A stretch of DNA of 64,000 nucleotides from DTFZ01 sp050260375 (GTDB lineage Bacteria > Bacillota > Clostridia > Christensenellales > SZUA-584). A program made the translations under genes and the position numbers. The notes below the pieces were generated by a model. It did no database searches. It was not told the DNA's origin and was given only the letters and a program-made list of their open reading frames with translations. Numbering within the stretch: the first letter of the stretch is position 1; the number at the start of each line of letters is the position of its first letter. Location of the stretch: positions 1 to 64,000 of the forward strand of contig JBLNCA010000025.1 in the NCBI GenBank assembly GCA_050260375.1, in the 5' to 3' direction. Below are positions 31,788 through 40,859 of the stretch, in pieces.

Positions 31788-32636
31788 ATGACTGGACGCT
31801 ACGTTGATTTGCATATTCATTCTTGTTATTCGGACGGAAGCATGACTCCTGACGAAATAGTTAACGCTGCACTGAAGAATGAAATTGGCGTGTTGGCTGT
31901 TGCGGATCATAATGTCACAGAAGGAAGTGCAAGAATAAAAAGCTTATGTAAACAACATGATATAGTCTATATCCCTGCCGTAGAAGTGGATACGCTGGAG
32001 AAAAAGACTAACTTTCATATACTTGCCTACAACTTTGATATAAATGATCGGGAATTCAGCCAATTTTTAAAACATGTGCGTTTTTTGCTTGATGAATTCA
32101 GTATAAAACTGATAGAAACAATGCAAAAAGATAATTCAGGCATAACGTTATCTGAGTACATGAAATTTGACTACGATAGAAATCTGGGCGGATGGAAAGC
32201 GCTTCATTACTTAAAATACAAAGGCCTTACATCCACGCTAAAAGAAGGGATACCATTCTATTCCAGGTATGATATCACTTATGATAAATCAGGTTTTCCT
32301 TCTATCAGTTCCGTATGTTACAGAATAAAAAAAGCGGGCGGATATGCCGTGCTTGCGCATCCCGGCGAACTGTTGGATTCGTCGGATATGGCAGCCTTTT
32401 CAGCGGAATTGAGGCGAATTATTTCATTGGGACTTGACGGTATTGAATGCTATTATCCCACCCATTCCGAATCAGTAACACAGGCGTGTCTGAATATTTG
32501 TGTGGAAAAGGACTTACTTATTACTGCAGGGTCGGATTGTCATGGCGTATTTGGAAAAACGAGAGTAGGGGAAATAAAGATTCCGATGGAGAAGGTTTCT
32601 TTAAAAGATTTGACACGGGAGCACCATAAAGCGTAA
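31788..32636 (+). CDS. PHP-domain phosphoesterase
   Basis: A 282-residue member of the PHP family (polymerase/histidinol phosphatase). Metal ligands are visible in D-L-H-I-H-S-C-Y-S-D-G, A-V-A-D-H-N-V-T-E-G, E-V-D near 65, A-H-P-G-E near 190, and S-D-C-H-G near 250. Close relatives hydrolyse nucleoside 3',5'-bisphosphates or oligoribonucleotides (YciV/RNase AM type). AGGAGG lies 5 bases before the ATG. Confidence 0.9.
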   Translation: MTGRYVDLHIHSCYSDGSMTPDEIVNAALKNEIGVLAVADHNVTEGSARIKSLCKQHDIVYIPAVEVDTLEKKTNFHILAYNFDINDREFSQFLKHVRFLLDEFSIKLIETMQKDNSGITLSEYMKFDYDRNLGGWKALHYLKYKGLTSTLKEGIPFYSRYDITYDKSGFPSISSVCYRIKKAGGYAVLAHPGELLDSSDMAAFSAELRRIISLGLDGIECYYPTHSESVTQACLNICVEKDLLITAGSDCHGVFGKTRVGEIKIPMEKVSLKDLTREHHKA

Positions 32637-32712
32637 GGCATAGAACGTTTAAGCTTAATATTCAAATCAGCCATTTTTGCTCGCCTTCATTTAATATTTT
32701 GTATATCTTACC

Positions 32713-32742
32713 GCCCCATCAAGTCTCACGACTTGCCATCCG
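32713..32742 (-). repeat. Degenerate copy of the hairpin repeat
   Basis: Reverse strand reads GGATGGCAAGTC, GTGA, GACTTGATGGGG, matching the stem-loop half of the repeat but lacking TACGGGGTCCCC. It is followed by GCGG/CCGC palindromes near 32772-32815, probably terminators for the convergent genes. Confidence 0.55.
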
Positions 32743-32808
32743 TCGCTGAAGCGACCGACCCCAATATAAAAAAGCGGCTTTTCACCGCAAAAATCAGTAC
32801 CCGCCGCT

Positions 32809-32988
32809 TTAACAGTTTTCTTCCAAGGCGAGCCCGTTGTTGTAATTGTTTATATTATCTTCCGCGTCGGGGTACGGCACTGACGTCGGGCTCGCAGTGC
32901 CCGGGGCCTGGTCGTTCTGGGAGCACCCGGCAAAAACCGCCGCTAAAAACATTATCATAACAATAAACAGTATCAATAATAGTTTCAA
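32809..32988 (-). CDS. Small lipoprotein of unknown function
   Basis: A 59-residue protein. A TTG at 32988 follows GGGAGGTG by 6-7 bases. The signal peptide (L-L-L-I-L-F-I-V-M-I-M-F-L-A-A-V) ends at F-A-G-C, so the Cys is likely lipidated. The mature part is short, with Q-N-D-Q and P-Y-P-D-A-E-D-N, and no known domain. Divergent from deoC. Confidence 0.75.
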   Translation of the reverse strand: MKLLLILFIVMIMFLAAVFAGCSQNDQAPGTASPTSVPYPDAEDNINNYNNGLALEENC

Positions 32989-33070
32989 ACAATTCACCTC
33001 CCTGCTTATTATCCGCAGCATGCAGGGTATTTATTATCATAATTAATTTACAGCAATTAAAAATCCTTTA

Positions 33071-33105
33071 TTGGTATATACCTGTCAATAAAAAAATGAT
33101 ATAAT
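33071..33105 (+). promoter_or_regulatory. Candidate deoC operon promoter with a GGTATATACC palindrome
   Basis: A perfect TATAAT lies at 33100-33105. The -35 box is not clear; the palindrome GGTATATACC at 33073-33082 lies where an activator or repressor could bind. The start codon of deoC is about 75 bases downstream. Confidence 0.5.
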
Positions 33106-33181
33106 AGTTGCGGTTACAATTTCACATCATACAAAAAACAATTTAAACAAATCAAAAAGCTAAGTTAAGGCAGGTGTTATT

Positions 33182-33916
33182 ATGGACGGCATTTCAAAGA
33201 CGGTCACCGCGAGGGACATTGCAAAGATGATTGACCACTCTCTTTTAAAGCCCCAGATGTCAACAAAGGAAGTTATTGAGGGCTGCGAACTCGCGAAGGA
33301 GTACGACTGCGCGACCGTGTGCGTGAAGCCGTGCGACGTTGAAACGGCTTACGGCATATTGAAGGGCAGCGACGTAATTGTTACCACCGTTGTCGGTTTT
33401 CCTCATGGCGTCAATCTTACCGAGGTCAAGGTGATGGAGGCGGAGATAGCCATAGACCAGGGATGCAAGGAGCTTGACATGGTGCTTAACATAGGAAGGC
33501 TCAAATCCGGGGATTACGAATATGTGGAGAAGGATATCAAAGCCGTTTGCGACGCAGCGAGGCGGCGCGGCGTTAAAGTAAAAGTAATACTTGAAAACTA
33601 TTATCTCACGGATGAAGAGAAAATAAAGGCGTGCAAGATAGCCGAACGTGCGGGCGCTGCGTGGGTTAAGACGTCCACGGGCTACGCCGAAGGCGGCGCT
33701 ACAATACACGACTTAAAGCTTATGAGAGAGGCGTGCTCACCAAGCGTGCAGGTAAAGGCTGCCGGCGGAGTGAGGACTCTGGACGCGGCGCTTGCCGTCC
33801 GCGCGGTAGGCGGCACGAGATTCGGTGCCACGGCGACAAAGAAGATATTGGAAGAAGCAAGGCAGCGCGAAGCAGAAGGCACGTTGAAGCTGCCGGATGT
33901 AATCGAGGAATTTTAG
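33182..33916 (+). CDS. deoC: Deoxyribose-phosphate aldolase
   Basis: A 244-residue class I aldolase that splits 2-deoxyribose 5-phosphate into glyceraldehyde 3-phosphate and acetaldehyde. D-H-S-L-L-K-P opens the barrel; V-C-V-K-P, V-V-G-F-P-H-G, E-L-D-M-V-L-N-I-G, W-V-K-T-S-T-G-Y (Schiff-base Lys163) and V-K-A-A-G-G-V-R follow. It is the first of three genes, with a kinase 28 bases downstream and an oxidoreductase after that, which points to breakdown of a deoxy- or related sugar. Confidence 0.95.
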   Translation: MDGISKTVTARDIAKMIDHSLLKPQMSTKEVIEGCELAKEYDCATVCVKPCDVETAYGILKGSDVIVTTVVGFPHGVNLTEVKVMEAEIAIDQGCKELDMVLNIGRLKSGDYEYVEKDIKAVCDAARRRGVKVKVILENYYLTDEEKIKACKIAERAGAAWVKTSTGYAEGGATIHDLKLMREACSPSVQVKAAGGVRTLDAALAVRAVGGTRFGATATKKILEEARQREAEGTLKLPDVIEEF

Positions 33917-33944
33917 TCTGAGGCAGCAACGTCGGGAGGCTGAA

Positions 33945-35096
33945 ATGGATACCGAGCAAGCGAAAGAACTAAAGGGACTTGCGAAGTGGCTTTGCGGCAA
34001 AGAACCGTCGGACATTCGCGCCTGTATAGGCTTCGACGGGTTTGTCGACGAAGTCGTTCACGTTGTGGACAAGAGAATAGACCCGCTCAATTATACAAGG
34101 GTAAAGACGCTCACCGAATACGGCCAAAGGATAGCCTCGACGTCGGGGCTGTCGTCCAACGTCGAGATAGCCACCGTTTCAAAGAAGCTGGGCGGCAACG
34201 GCCCGATACTCGCAAACGCGCTTATCGAGCTGGGCGCGCGCATGTCGTATATCGGCGCGATTGGCTACCCTTCAATACATCCGGTGTTTGAGGACATGGC
34301 AAAGCGGTGTGAGAGCGTATATAACGTATCCAACCCGAGCTCAACCGACGCGATGGAGTTTGAGGACGGCAAGATAATACGCTCAAAGCTCTCGCCGTTT
34401 CTGGAACTTAACTTCGACGCAGTAAAGCAGCGCACGGGGCTTGAGGTGCTCGCCCGCCTTATAGACGAGTGCAGCCTTATAGGCTTTGAGAACTGGTCAT
34501 TGGTGGCTTACTCCGAGCAGATATGGAAGGGCATATACAACGAAGTGCTGCCGCTCTGCAAGGAAGAAACGAGAGACAAGGTATTGTTCTTCGACATCGC
34601 TGACCCGGCGTTGAGGCCGGTAAAGGACCTGCGTGCCGCGCTGGAAACGATAAGCGGCTTTTCGGGCAGGTTCAACGTAATACTCGGGCTCAACCTGCGC
34701 GAGGCGGTGCAGGTGGCGAACGCCTACGGCGCAAGCTTCGGATATTCAGACTATAATCTACAGAAAATAGCCCAGTTTATTAAGCGCAACGTCAATGTGG
34801 GCACGCTTGTGATACACCCGCTCAAAGAGTCGTGCTGCCTTTCGGATGACGGCTTCTGCGAGCGGCAGGGCGCGTACTGCAGCAGCCCCGCGCTTACGAC
34901 GGGCGCGGGAGACAATTTCAACGCGGGGTTCCTGCTCGGGTTCTGCCTCGGGGCAGGCGCTGAAAAGTCGCTGCTGCTCGGCATGGCTGTTTCGGGCTTT
35001 TATGTAAGGAACGCGAGAAGCCCGGGATTTAACGAACTAATACGTTTTATTGAATCGTGGGCTGACGGAAATTTGGATAAGAACAAGGAGGGATAA
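33945..35096 (+). CDS. PfkB-family carbohydrate kinase
   Basis: A 383-residue ribokinase-type enzyme. The C-terminal motif L-T-T-G-A-G-D-N-F-N-A-G-F, with the catalytic Asp, is intact, and the N-terminal G-G-N-G-P-I-L-A-N-A-L-I-E-L-G-A block matches the sugar-binding region. The middle (D-I-A-D-P-A-L-R-P-V, G-L-N-L-R-E-A) is long, so it is not ordinary ribokinase. Beside deoC it may phosphorylate the sugar that feeds the aldolase. It overlaps no gene, but its stop is 1 base before the next start. Confidence 0.9.
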   Translation: MDTEQAKELKGLAKWLCGKEPSDIRACIGFDGFVDEVVHVVDKRIDPLNYTRVKTLTEYGQRIASTSGLSSNVEIATVSKKLGGNGPILANALIELGARMSYIGAIGYPSIHPVFEDMAKRCESVYNVSNPSSTDAMEFEDGKIIRSKLSPFLELNFDAVKQRTGLEVLARLIDECSLIGFENWSLVAYSEQIWKGIYNEVLPLCKEETRDKVLFFDIADPALRPVKDLRAALETISGFSGRFNVILGLNLREAVQVANAYGASFGYSDYNLQKIAQFIKRNVNVGTLVIHPLKESCCLSDDGFCERQGAYCSSPALTTGAGDNFNAGFLLGFCLGAGAEKSLLLGMAVSGFYVRNARSPGFNELIRFIESWADGNLDKNKEG

Positions 35097-35097
35097 T

Positions 35098-36243
35098 ATG
35101 AAAAGGTTAAATGTTGGAGTAATCGGCACAGGGTTTATAGGACCCGCGCACATCGAGGCGCTGCGCAGGACGGGGCTTGCGGACGTTGTTGCGCTTGCGG
35201 ACGTTAACGAAACCGTAGCTAAGTTCAAGGCCGAAGAGCTGTCCATTCCGGACTATTACGGAGACTACAAGCAGCTCATATCAAGGCCGGATATTGACGT
35301 CGTTCACATTTGTACGCCCAACCACCTGCATTATAAGATGTCAAAGGAGGCCATGGAAGCGGGCAAACACGTAGTCTGCGAAAAGCCGCTTTCGATGAAC
35401 TCATGCGAAGCGCGCGAGCTTGTGGAAATAGCGAAACAAAAGGGCGTGGTAAACGCGATACATTTCAACCTGCGCTTTTATCCTGTGGTGCGCCATGTGA
35501 AAGCGATGATAGACAGCGGCGAGCTGGGCGAGATATTCGCGGTAAACGGTTCTTACCAGCAGGACTGGCTGTTCTACGAAACAGACTACAACTGGAGGCT
35601 TGAGCCGGAGTACAGCGGAGCGTCAAGGGCGATAGCCGATATAGGCTCTCATTGGCTCGACCTTGTCGAATACGTAACGGGGCTCAAAGTTAAAAGCGTG
35701 TGCGCGGATTTCGCCACATTCTACCCGGTGCGCAAGAAGCCGCTTAAGCCCGTTGAGACGTATTCGGGAAAGATACTTACGCCCGAAGATTACGGCGATG
35801 TAAATATAAATACCGAGGACTACGCGACGGTGCTACTGCGTTTTGGCGGCAAAGCGCACGGCTCGCTTACGGTGAACCAGGTGGCCGCAGGCAGGAAGAA
35901 CAGGTGCTATATAGAGATATACGGCAGCAAAAAAGCGGTCGCATTAGACACCGAGCGCAACAACGAGCTTTGGATAGGGCGTCGCGACGGCAACAACGAG
36001 CTGCTGTTAAAAGACCCGTCGCTGCTGCTTGAGCCGGCGCGTTCGATAACGAGTTTCCCCGGCGGGCATAACGAAGGCTTCCCCGACACGTCGAAGCAGC
36101 TGTTTAAAAAGATGTATTCTTACATACTTGGCGGCAGGAAGGGCGATATTGAATTCCCGACGTTTGAGGCTGGGTTAAGGGAACTTGAGCTCTGCGAAAG
36201 AATAGTGGAGTCGGCAAAGTCCGACAGCTGGAAGCAGGTTTAA
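35098..36243 (+). CDS. Gfo/Idh/MocA-family oxidoreductase
   Basis: A 381-residue NAD(P)-dependent sugar oxidoreductase. The Rossmann part has V-G-V-I-G-T-G-F-I-G-P-A-H, D-V-V-H-I-C-T-P-N-H-L-H, and the signature C-E-K-P-L-S-M-N with the catalytic Lys. The C-terminal part holds I-A-D-I-G-S-H-W-L-D-L. AAGGAGG lies just before the ATG. It closes the deoC-pfkB-Gfo/Idh operon, followed by a strong hairpin at 36255-36292. Confidence 0.94.
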   Translation: MKRLNVGVIGTGFIGPAHIEALRRTGLADVVALADVNETVAKFKAEELSIPDYYGDYKQLISRPDIDVVHICTPNHLHYKMSKEAMEAGKHVVCEKPLSMNSCEARELVEIAKQKGVVNAIHFNLRFYPVVRHVKAMIDSGELGEIFAVNGSYQQDWLFYETDYNWRLEPEYSGASRAIADIGSHWLDLVEYVTGLKVKSVCADFATFYPVRKKPLKPVETYSGKILTPEDYGDVNINTEDYATVLLRFGGKAHGSLTVNQVAAGRKNRCYIEIYGSKKAVALDTERNNELWIGRRDGNNELLLKDPSLLLEPARSITSFPGGHNEGFPDTSKQLFKKMYSYILGGRKGDIEFPTFEAGLRELELCERIVESAKSDSWKQV

Positions 36244-36254
36244 CTAATAATAAT

Positions 36255-36292
36255 CATAAGCAATGAGGCGCAGCAATGCGCCTTATTGCTTA
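36255..36292 (+). terminator. Long hairpin after the deoC operon
   Basis: ATAAGCAAT-GAGGCGCA pairs with TGCGCCTT-ATTGCTTAT across GCAA, an almost perfect stem of about 17 pairs. There is no T-run after it, so it may instead protect or process the mRNA end. Confidence 0.6.
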
Positions 36293-36375
36293 TACGGGGC
36301 CAAAAAGCCGTGAGGCTTTTTGGGGTGTAAATACGGGGTCCCCGGCAAGCCGTGAGGCTTGATGGGGTATATATA
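36293..36375 (+). repeat. Two tandem hairpin repeats, the first with a changed stem
   Basis: Copy one reads TACGGGG, CCAAAAAGCC, GTGA, GGCTTTTTGG, GGTGT; copy two has the normal TACGGGGTCCCC, GGCAAGCC, GTGA, GGCTTGATGGGG. The stems differ in sequence but both pair, a paired-change pattern. Another partial piece, GCCAAAAAGCCGTGC, lies at about 36468. The remaining bases to 36578 contain no gene. Confidence 0.8.
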
Positions 36376-36578
36376 CGCTGCTTTTTTTCATATCCAATAT
36401 CTGATTGACAGTTTACCAAAAAATATTAATATAAATAGTGACAGCATATATTATATAACAGAACAGCCAAAAAGCCGTGCAAAAGACGGCGCTGCGCCAA
36501 CAGTTACAGTAAGGGTTCGAAAACATAGTCAGGCGGGCAGCTTAATAACGAATCCATATTGAATATGGAGGAAAAAAC

Positions 36579-39158
36579 ATGAACCGGTTAAAGAAGGCTG
36601 GCTACCGTATCTTCCAATTTGTATTCTACAACGCATCGCATTTTTTGAAATGGCGGACGCCTGTGGTATTGCGCGGCGCGGGCAGCGCGCTAAAGCTGCC
36701 GGAGGAAATAGCGCGATTCGGCGTAAGCCGCGTGCTGTTTGTGACTGACAGCACGATAATGGGGCTGGGCCTGCCTGACCGCCTGCTTGCAGCGCTTGAC
36801 GACGCGGGTATTGCCTATACCATTTTCGACCGTATAATGGAGAACCCTACGATTGACGTAATTGAAGAAACGCGCAAGGCGTATATCGACGGCGCATGCG
36901 GCGGTTTTATCGCTTTCGGGGGAGGCTCGGTAATAGACTCCGCCAAGGCTGCGGCCGCGAGGATAGCAAGGCCGAAACGCACGATACCCGAAATGGGAGG
37001 CTTTTTGAAAGTAAGGCGCAGGCTGCCGCCGGTGTTCGCAGTGCCCACCACGGCGGGTACCGGCTCGGAGGTGACGATAGCGGCCGTTGTGACGGACAGC
37101 AGCACGCATCATAAGTACGCTGTAAGCGACCCTGTGCTGATACCGGTATGCTGCGCGCTCGATCCTGAACTGACTAAAGGGCTTCCGCCCGTAGTTACCG
37201 CAAATACCGGCATGGACGCTCTGACGCACGCCGTGGAGGCTTATATTACGCGAGGCGTTACCAAACGCTGCAAAAAGCTTTCGGAAGACGCCGTCAGGCT
37301 TATATTCGCCAACATCAAACGGGCGTACGACAACGGGGACGACATCGAAGCGAGACAGAACATGCTGCTCGCTTCATTCTATGCCGGAGATTCGTTTACA
37401 CGGGCAGGGCTTACGTACGTGCACCCGATAGCCCATACGCTGGGCGGGCTTTACAACGAACCGCACGGGCGAGCAAACGCAGTAATACTGCCGTATGTGC
37501 TGGAAGCGTTCGGCAGCAGCATATACGCGCAGCTTGCCCGCCTGTCGGAGGCGGCGGGGCTGGACGTAAAAGACAAGAGCGAACGCGAGGCCGCGCTGGA
37601 GTTCATATCGGCGATACGGGAGCTGAACCGCAGCATGGGCATACCCGATAAGCTGAAGTGTGTTAACAGCGTGGACGTACCCCGTATAGTGGAGTGGGCT
37701 GTAAAAGAAGGCAACCCGTGGTATCCGGTACCGAGGATATTCGGGGAATCTGAGATTTCCGCCATAGTGGGGCGGGTAATGGAGGCTAATATGAACAAAA
37801 TCGAGATACTTAACGCGCAAAGGAAGTTCTTTGACACCGGAGCGACGCTTGACGTATCATACCGTGCGGACGCTCTTAAAAAGCTGCTCGACGCTCTTGA
37901 AGCCAACGAACGCAGGCTGCTTGACGCGCTGCACTCAGACCTCGGCAAATCTGACTGCGAAGGGTATATGACCGAGATAGGCATGTGCAGGGACGAGCTT
38001 CGCTTTCTTATCAAAAACCTAAGAAGATGGGCGAAGCCGCGCACCGTAGCAACGCCTCTCGCGCAGTTCGCGGCGCACAGCTTCGTGGTGCCCGAGCCTT
38101 TCGGCGTGGCGCTTATTATATCGCCGTGGAACTACCCGGTGCTGCTGTCTATAGACCCGCTCGCGGGAGCTATTGCCGCCGGAAACTGCGTGATGCTCAA
38201 GCCTTCCAACAAGTCGCCCGAAACGTCGCGCGTGCTTGCCGAGATGATAGCGGGGATATTCCCGCCCGAGTTTGTGAGCGTTATTCTCGGCAGCCGCAAG
38301 GAAAACGCCGACCTGCTCGATTATAAGTACGACTATATGTTCTTTACCGGCAGCGTGAGCGCCGGCAGGACCGTTATGGAAGCCGCAGCGAAGAACCTGA
38401 CGCCCGTAAGCTTGGAGCTCGGAGGAAAGAGCCCGGTGATAGTCGACGAAACTGCGGACATACCGCTGACCGCAAAGCGGCTCGCATTCGGCAAGTATAT
38501 AAACGCAGGCCAGACGTGCGTAGCGCCTGACCACGTTTACGTGCATCAGAGCAAACAGGACGAACTCGTAAGCGAATTAAGGAAAGCTATAAACGAATTT
38601 TATCCCGGCGGGCTGGAAGACCCGAATCTGCCCAAGATAGTGGACGAGGAAGCTTTTGACCGCCTGCTGGGACTAATTGAGGGGGAACAGGTCGCCATAG
38701 GCGGGCGGAGCAGCCGCGAAACTTTAAAGATAGAGCCTACTGTGCTTACCGGCATTACATGGGATTCGCCGATAATGGGGCAGGAGGTGTTCGGGCCGCT
38801 GCTGCCGGTGCTCACATACACCGATATTGACGAGACGATAAAGACGATAAAAGCGCACCCCAAGCCTCTCGCGCTGTATCTTTTCACTAAAAACAAAGCA
38901 TTGCAGAAACGCGTGCTGCGCGAGGTGCCGTTCGGCGGCGGCTGCGTGAACGATACGATAATACATCTGGCGACCCATCATATGGGCTTCGGCGGCGTGG
39001 GAGAGAGCGGCATGGGCGCGTATCACGGCAAATTAAGCTTTGATACTTTCACGCACTACAAGAGCATAGTCGATAAAAAGACGTGGATAGACCTGCCCGT
39101 GCGTTACGCTCCGTTCACGAAGCAAAAAGAAAAGATGTTGAGAATGTTTTTAAAATAA
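36579..39158 (+). CDS. Fused iron-containing alcohol dehydrogenase / ALDH3-type aldehyde dehydrogenase
   Basis: An 859-residue two-domain enzyme. Residues 1-405 are an iron-type alcohol dehydrogenase: G-G-G-S-V-I-D-S-A-K-A, P-T-T-A-G-T-G-S-E, G-M-D-A-L-T-H-A-V-E-A-Y, H-P-I-A-H-T-L-G-G, with metal-binding His. Residues ~412-859 are a class-3 aldehyde dehydrogenase: S-P-W-N-Y-P-V, K-P-S-N-K-S-P, F-T-G-S, E-L-G-G-K-S-P with the general-base Glu, and G-Q-T-C with catalytic Cys647. AdhE has the opposite order. It probably oxidises alcohol through aldehyde to acid. TGGAGG precedes the ATG. Confidence 0.92.
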   Translation: MNRLKKAGYRIFQFVFYNASHFLKWRTPVVLRGAGSALKLPEEIARFGVSRVLFVTDSTIMGLGLPDRLLAALDDAGIAYTIFDRIMENPTIDVIEETRKAYIDGACGGFIAFGGGSVIDSAKAAAARIARPKRTIPEMGGFLKVRRRLPPVFAVPTTAGTGSEVTIAAVVTDSSTHHKYAVSDPVLIPVCCALDPELTKGLPPVVTANTGMDALTHAVEAYITRGVTKRCKKLSEDAVRLIFANIKRAYDNGDDIEARQNMLLASFYAGDSFTRAGLTYVHPIAHTLGGLYNEPHGRANAVILPYVLEAFGSSIYAQLARLSEAAGLDVKDKSEREAALEFISAIRELNRSMGIPDKLKCVNSVDVPRIVEWAVKEGNPWYPVPRIFGESEISAIVGRVMEANMNKIEILNAQRKFFDTGATLDVSYRADALKKLLDALEANERRLLDALHSDLGKSDCEGYMTEIGMCRDELRFLIKNLRRWAKPRTVATPLAQFAAHSFVVPEPFGVALIISPWNYPVLLSIDPLAGAIAAGNCVMLKPSNKSPETSRVLAEMIAGIFPPEFVSVILGSRKENADLLDYKYDYMFFTGSVSAGRTVMEAAAKNLTPVSLELGGKSPVIVDETADIPLTAKRLAFGKYINAGQTCVAPDHVYVHQSKQDELVSELRKAINEFYPGGLEDPNLPKIVDEEAFDRLLGLIEGEQVAIGGRSSRETLKIEPTVLTGITWDSPIMGQEVFGPLLPVLTYTDIDETIKTIKAHPKPLALYLFTKNKALQKRVLREVPFGGGCVNDTIIHLATHHMGFGGVGESGMGAYHGKLSFDTFTHYKSIVDKKTWIDLPVRYAPFTKQKEKMLRMFLK

Positions 39159-39185
39159 GCGTATAAATACAGGGCTTAAGGGGCG

Positions 39186-39764
39186 TTAAAGATTCCCTTT
39201 GAGCCCTGTTTCATTTGCAACGCTGCGCATCCCGGTTATAGTGTGCTCGATAAGCTCGCCAAGCTCCATACCAAGCATATTTGCTCCTTCTTCGATAGCT
39301 TCCCGGCTCACGCCCGCGGCAAACGATTTTTGGTTCCACTTCTTTTTTACCGAGCTCAGCCCTAAGTCGAGCACGCTCCTGCTCGGACGCATCAGCGCAA
39401 CCGCGGCTATAAGGCCTGTTAGCTCGTCGACGGCGTACAACACCTTCTCCATAGTGGATTCCGGCTTTATGTCGTTTACGAATTTGTACCCGTGGCTCTG
39501 CACGGCGCGTATGTACTCTTCGGGGTAGCCGTGCTTCTCCAGCAGTTCCCTTGCCTTTGTGCAGTGCTGTTCGGGGTACATCTCGTAGTCTATGTCGTGC
39601 AGCAGCCCTACAACGCCCCATTTTTCCGCGTCCTCGTTGTAAACGGAAGCAAAATGCCTCATAACCGCCTCAACGGCAAGCGAGTGGCGCAGCAGATTTT
39701 CCGAATGCATATATTCGTTTAGCGTAGCCCAGGCGTACTCACGGCCGGGTGAAAAACCATACAT
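39186..39764 (-). CDS. HD-domain phosphohydrolase
   Basis: A 192-residue HD-superfamily protein. Metal-binding residues are H in L-R-H-S-L-A-V-E-A, the H-D pair in G-L-L-H-D-I-D-Y-E, then H-C-x-K-A-R-E and S-H-G-Y. Close relatives are small cytoplasmic hydrolases of nucleotides or related phosphates. The ATG at 39764 has GAAGG before it. An inverted repeat ACAGGGCT/AGCCCTGT across 39170-39213 overlaps the gene end and separates it from the convergent fusion gene. Confidence 0.88.
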   Translation of the reverse strand: MYGFSPGREYAWATLNEYMHSENLLRHSLAVEAVMRHFASVYNEDAEKWGVVGLLHDIDYEMYPEQHCTKARELLEKHGYPEEYIRAVQSHGYKFVNDIKPESTMEKVLYAVDELTGLIAAVALMRPSRSVLDLGLSSVKKKWNQKSFAAGVSREAIEEGANMLGMELGELIEHTITGMRSVANETGLKGNL

Positions 39765-39941
39765 AATAATACCTTCTTTCGACATATGGAATAGCATAAA
39801 CAACACGTGATGTCAACAGCTTTACTTATATGGTATAATTTGATATACTCTGGAATAGCAAATAACAACACATATACCAATAATAACATAAAAGACCCGC
39901 ATAAATCGCAGCATACAGTCATAAAACGAGAGGTAACAAAT

Positions 39942-40853
39942 ATGAGTATTTCTGTTCAAAAGTATTACTACAGCGAATTTGGCGAATGTTTGAAGGTTAC
40001 TAACGGCAAGGTCGATATAATAGCGGCGCTGGGTTTCGGCATAAGGATACTGCATTTCGGGCTTGCCGGTATGGACAACGTGTTCTGCCTTGCGCCCGGC
40101 GTCAAGGTTCGGGCGGGAGAAGCCGAATGGTCCGCTTACGGTGGCCACAGGCTATGCTTAAGCCCGGAGGAGATGCCGAAGACGTATTTTCCCGACGACC
40201 TGCCAATCAGCTATGAGATTAAAAACGATACGGTAATATTGACCCAGCCGCTTGACGGGTGGGCAAATATAGCTAAGCGGCTGGAATTTACGATATCCGA
40301 CAACAAGGTAAATGTGCTGCACAGCATAACCAACAGGAACGATCATCCAATCGAATTTGCCGTGGCGGCTGTTTCGATGATGGCGCCCGGCGGCATAGAG
40401 ATAATACCGTTTACCGGACCGGACACGGGGCTAACCAATAACCGCAATGTGTCCGTCTGGCCGTATACCGATATGAACGACAGCAGGGTAAAATGGCTAA
40501 AAGACCATATAGTACTCACGCACGACTCGTCTGTTAAGGCTCCGTTTAAGATAGGCGTGGACAACAAAAGCGGCTGGGCGGCTTACGTAAACGGCCAGAA
40601 CGTGTTCATAAAAAGATACCGCTATATCGAAGAGGAAAAATACCCCGACAACAACGTATCTTACGAGACGTATACATGCAATTACACGACGGAGATGGAA
40701 ACGCTCTCCCCGCTGAAATCGGTTGCGCCCGGGGAGTCGCTCGAACATACCGAGGAATGGAGCGTTATTCATATTACGCCCGGCAGCGATTTAAAGGACG
40801 GATTATCAGTAGGCAAATTTTTAAGCAAGCTCGAGCCGCTCATACAATCCTGA
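39942..40853 (+). CDS. DUF4380-type, aldose-epimerase-fold protein
   Basis: A 303-residue protein made mostly of beta-strands. The early part (I-I-A-A-L-G-F-G-I-R-I-L-H-F-G, N-V-F-C, Y-G-G-H-R-L-W/C-L-S-P) matches the galactose-mutarotase-like DUF4380 family, with H in G-G-H-R. The central P-I-E-F-A-V-A-A-V-S-M-M-A-P-G-G also fits. It probably binds a sugar; a reaction is not known. The ATG at 39942 is chosen after AGAGGT. Confidence 0.78.
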   Translation: MSISVQKYYYSEFGECLKVTNGKVDIIAALGFGIRILHFGLAGMDNVFCLAPGVKVRAGEAEWSAYGGHRLCLSPEEMPKTYFPDDLPISYEIKNDTVILTQPLDGWANIAKRLEFTISDNKVNVLHSITNRNDHPIEFAVAAVSMMAPGGIEIIPFTGPDTGLTNNRNVSVWPYTDMNDSRVKWLKDHIVLTHDSSVKAPFKIGVDNKSGWAAYVNGQNVFIKRYRYIEEEKYPDNNVSYETYTCNYTTEMETLSPLKSVAPGESLEHTEEWSVIHITPGSDLKDGLSVGKFLSKLEPLIQS

Positions 40854-40859
40854 AAAAGC

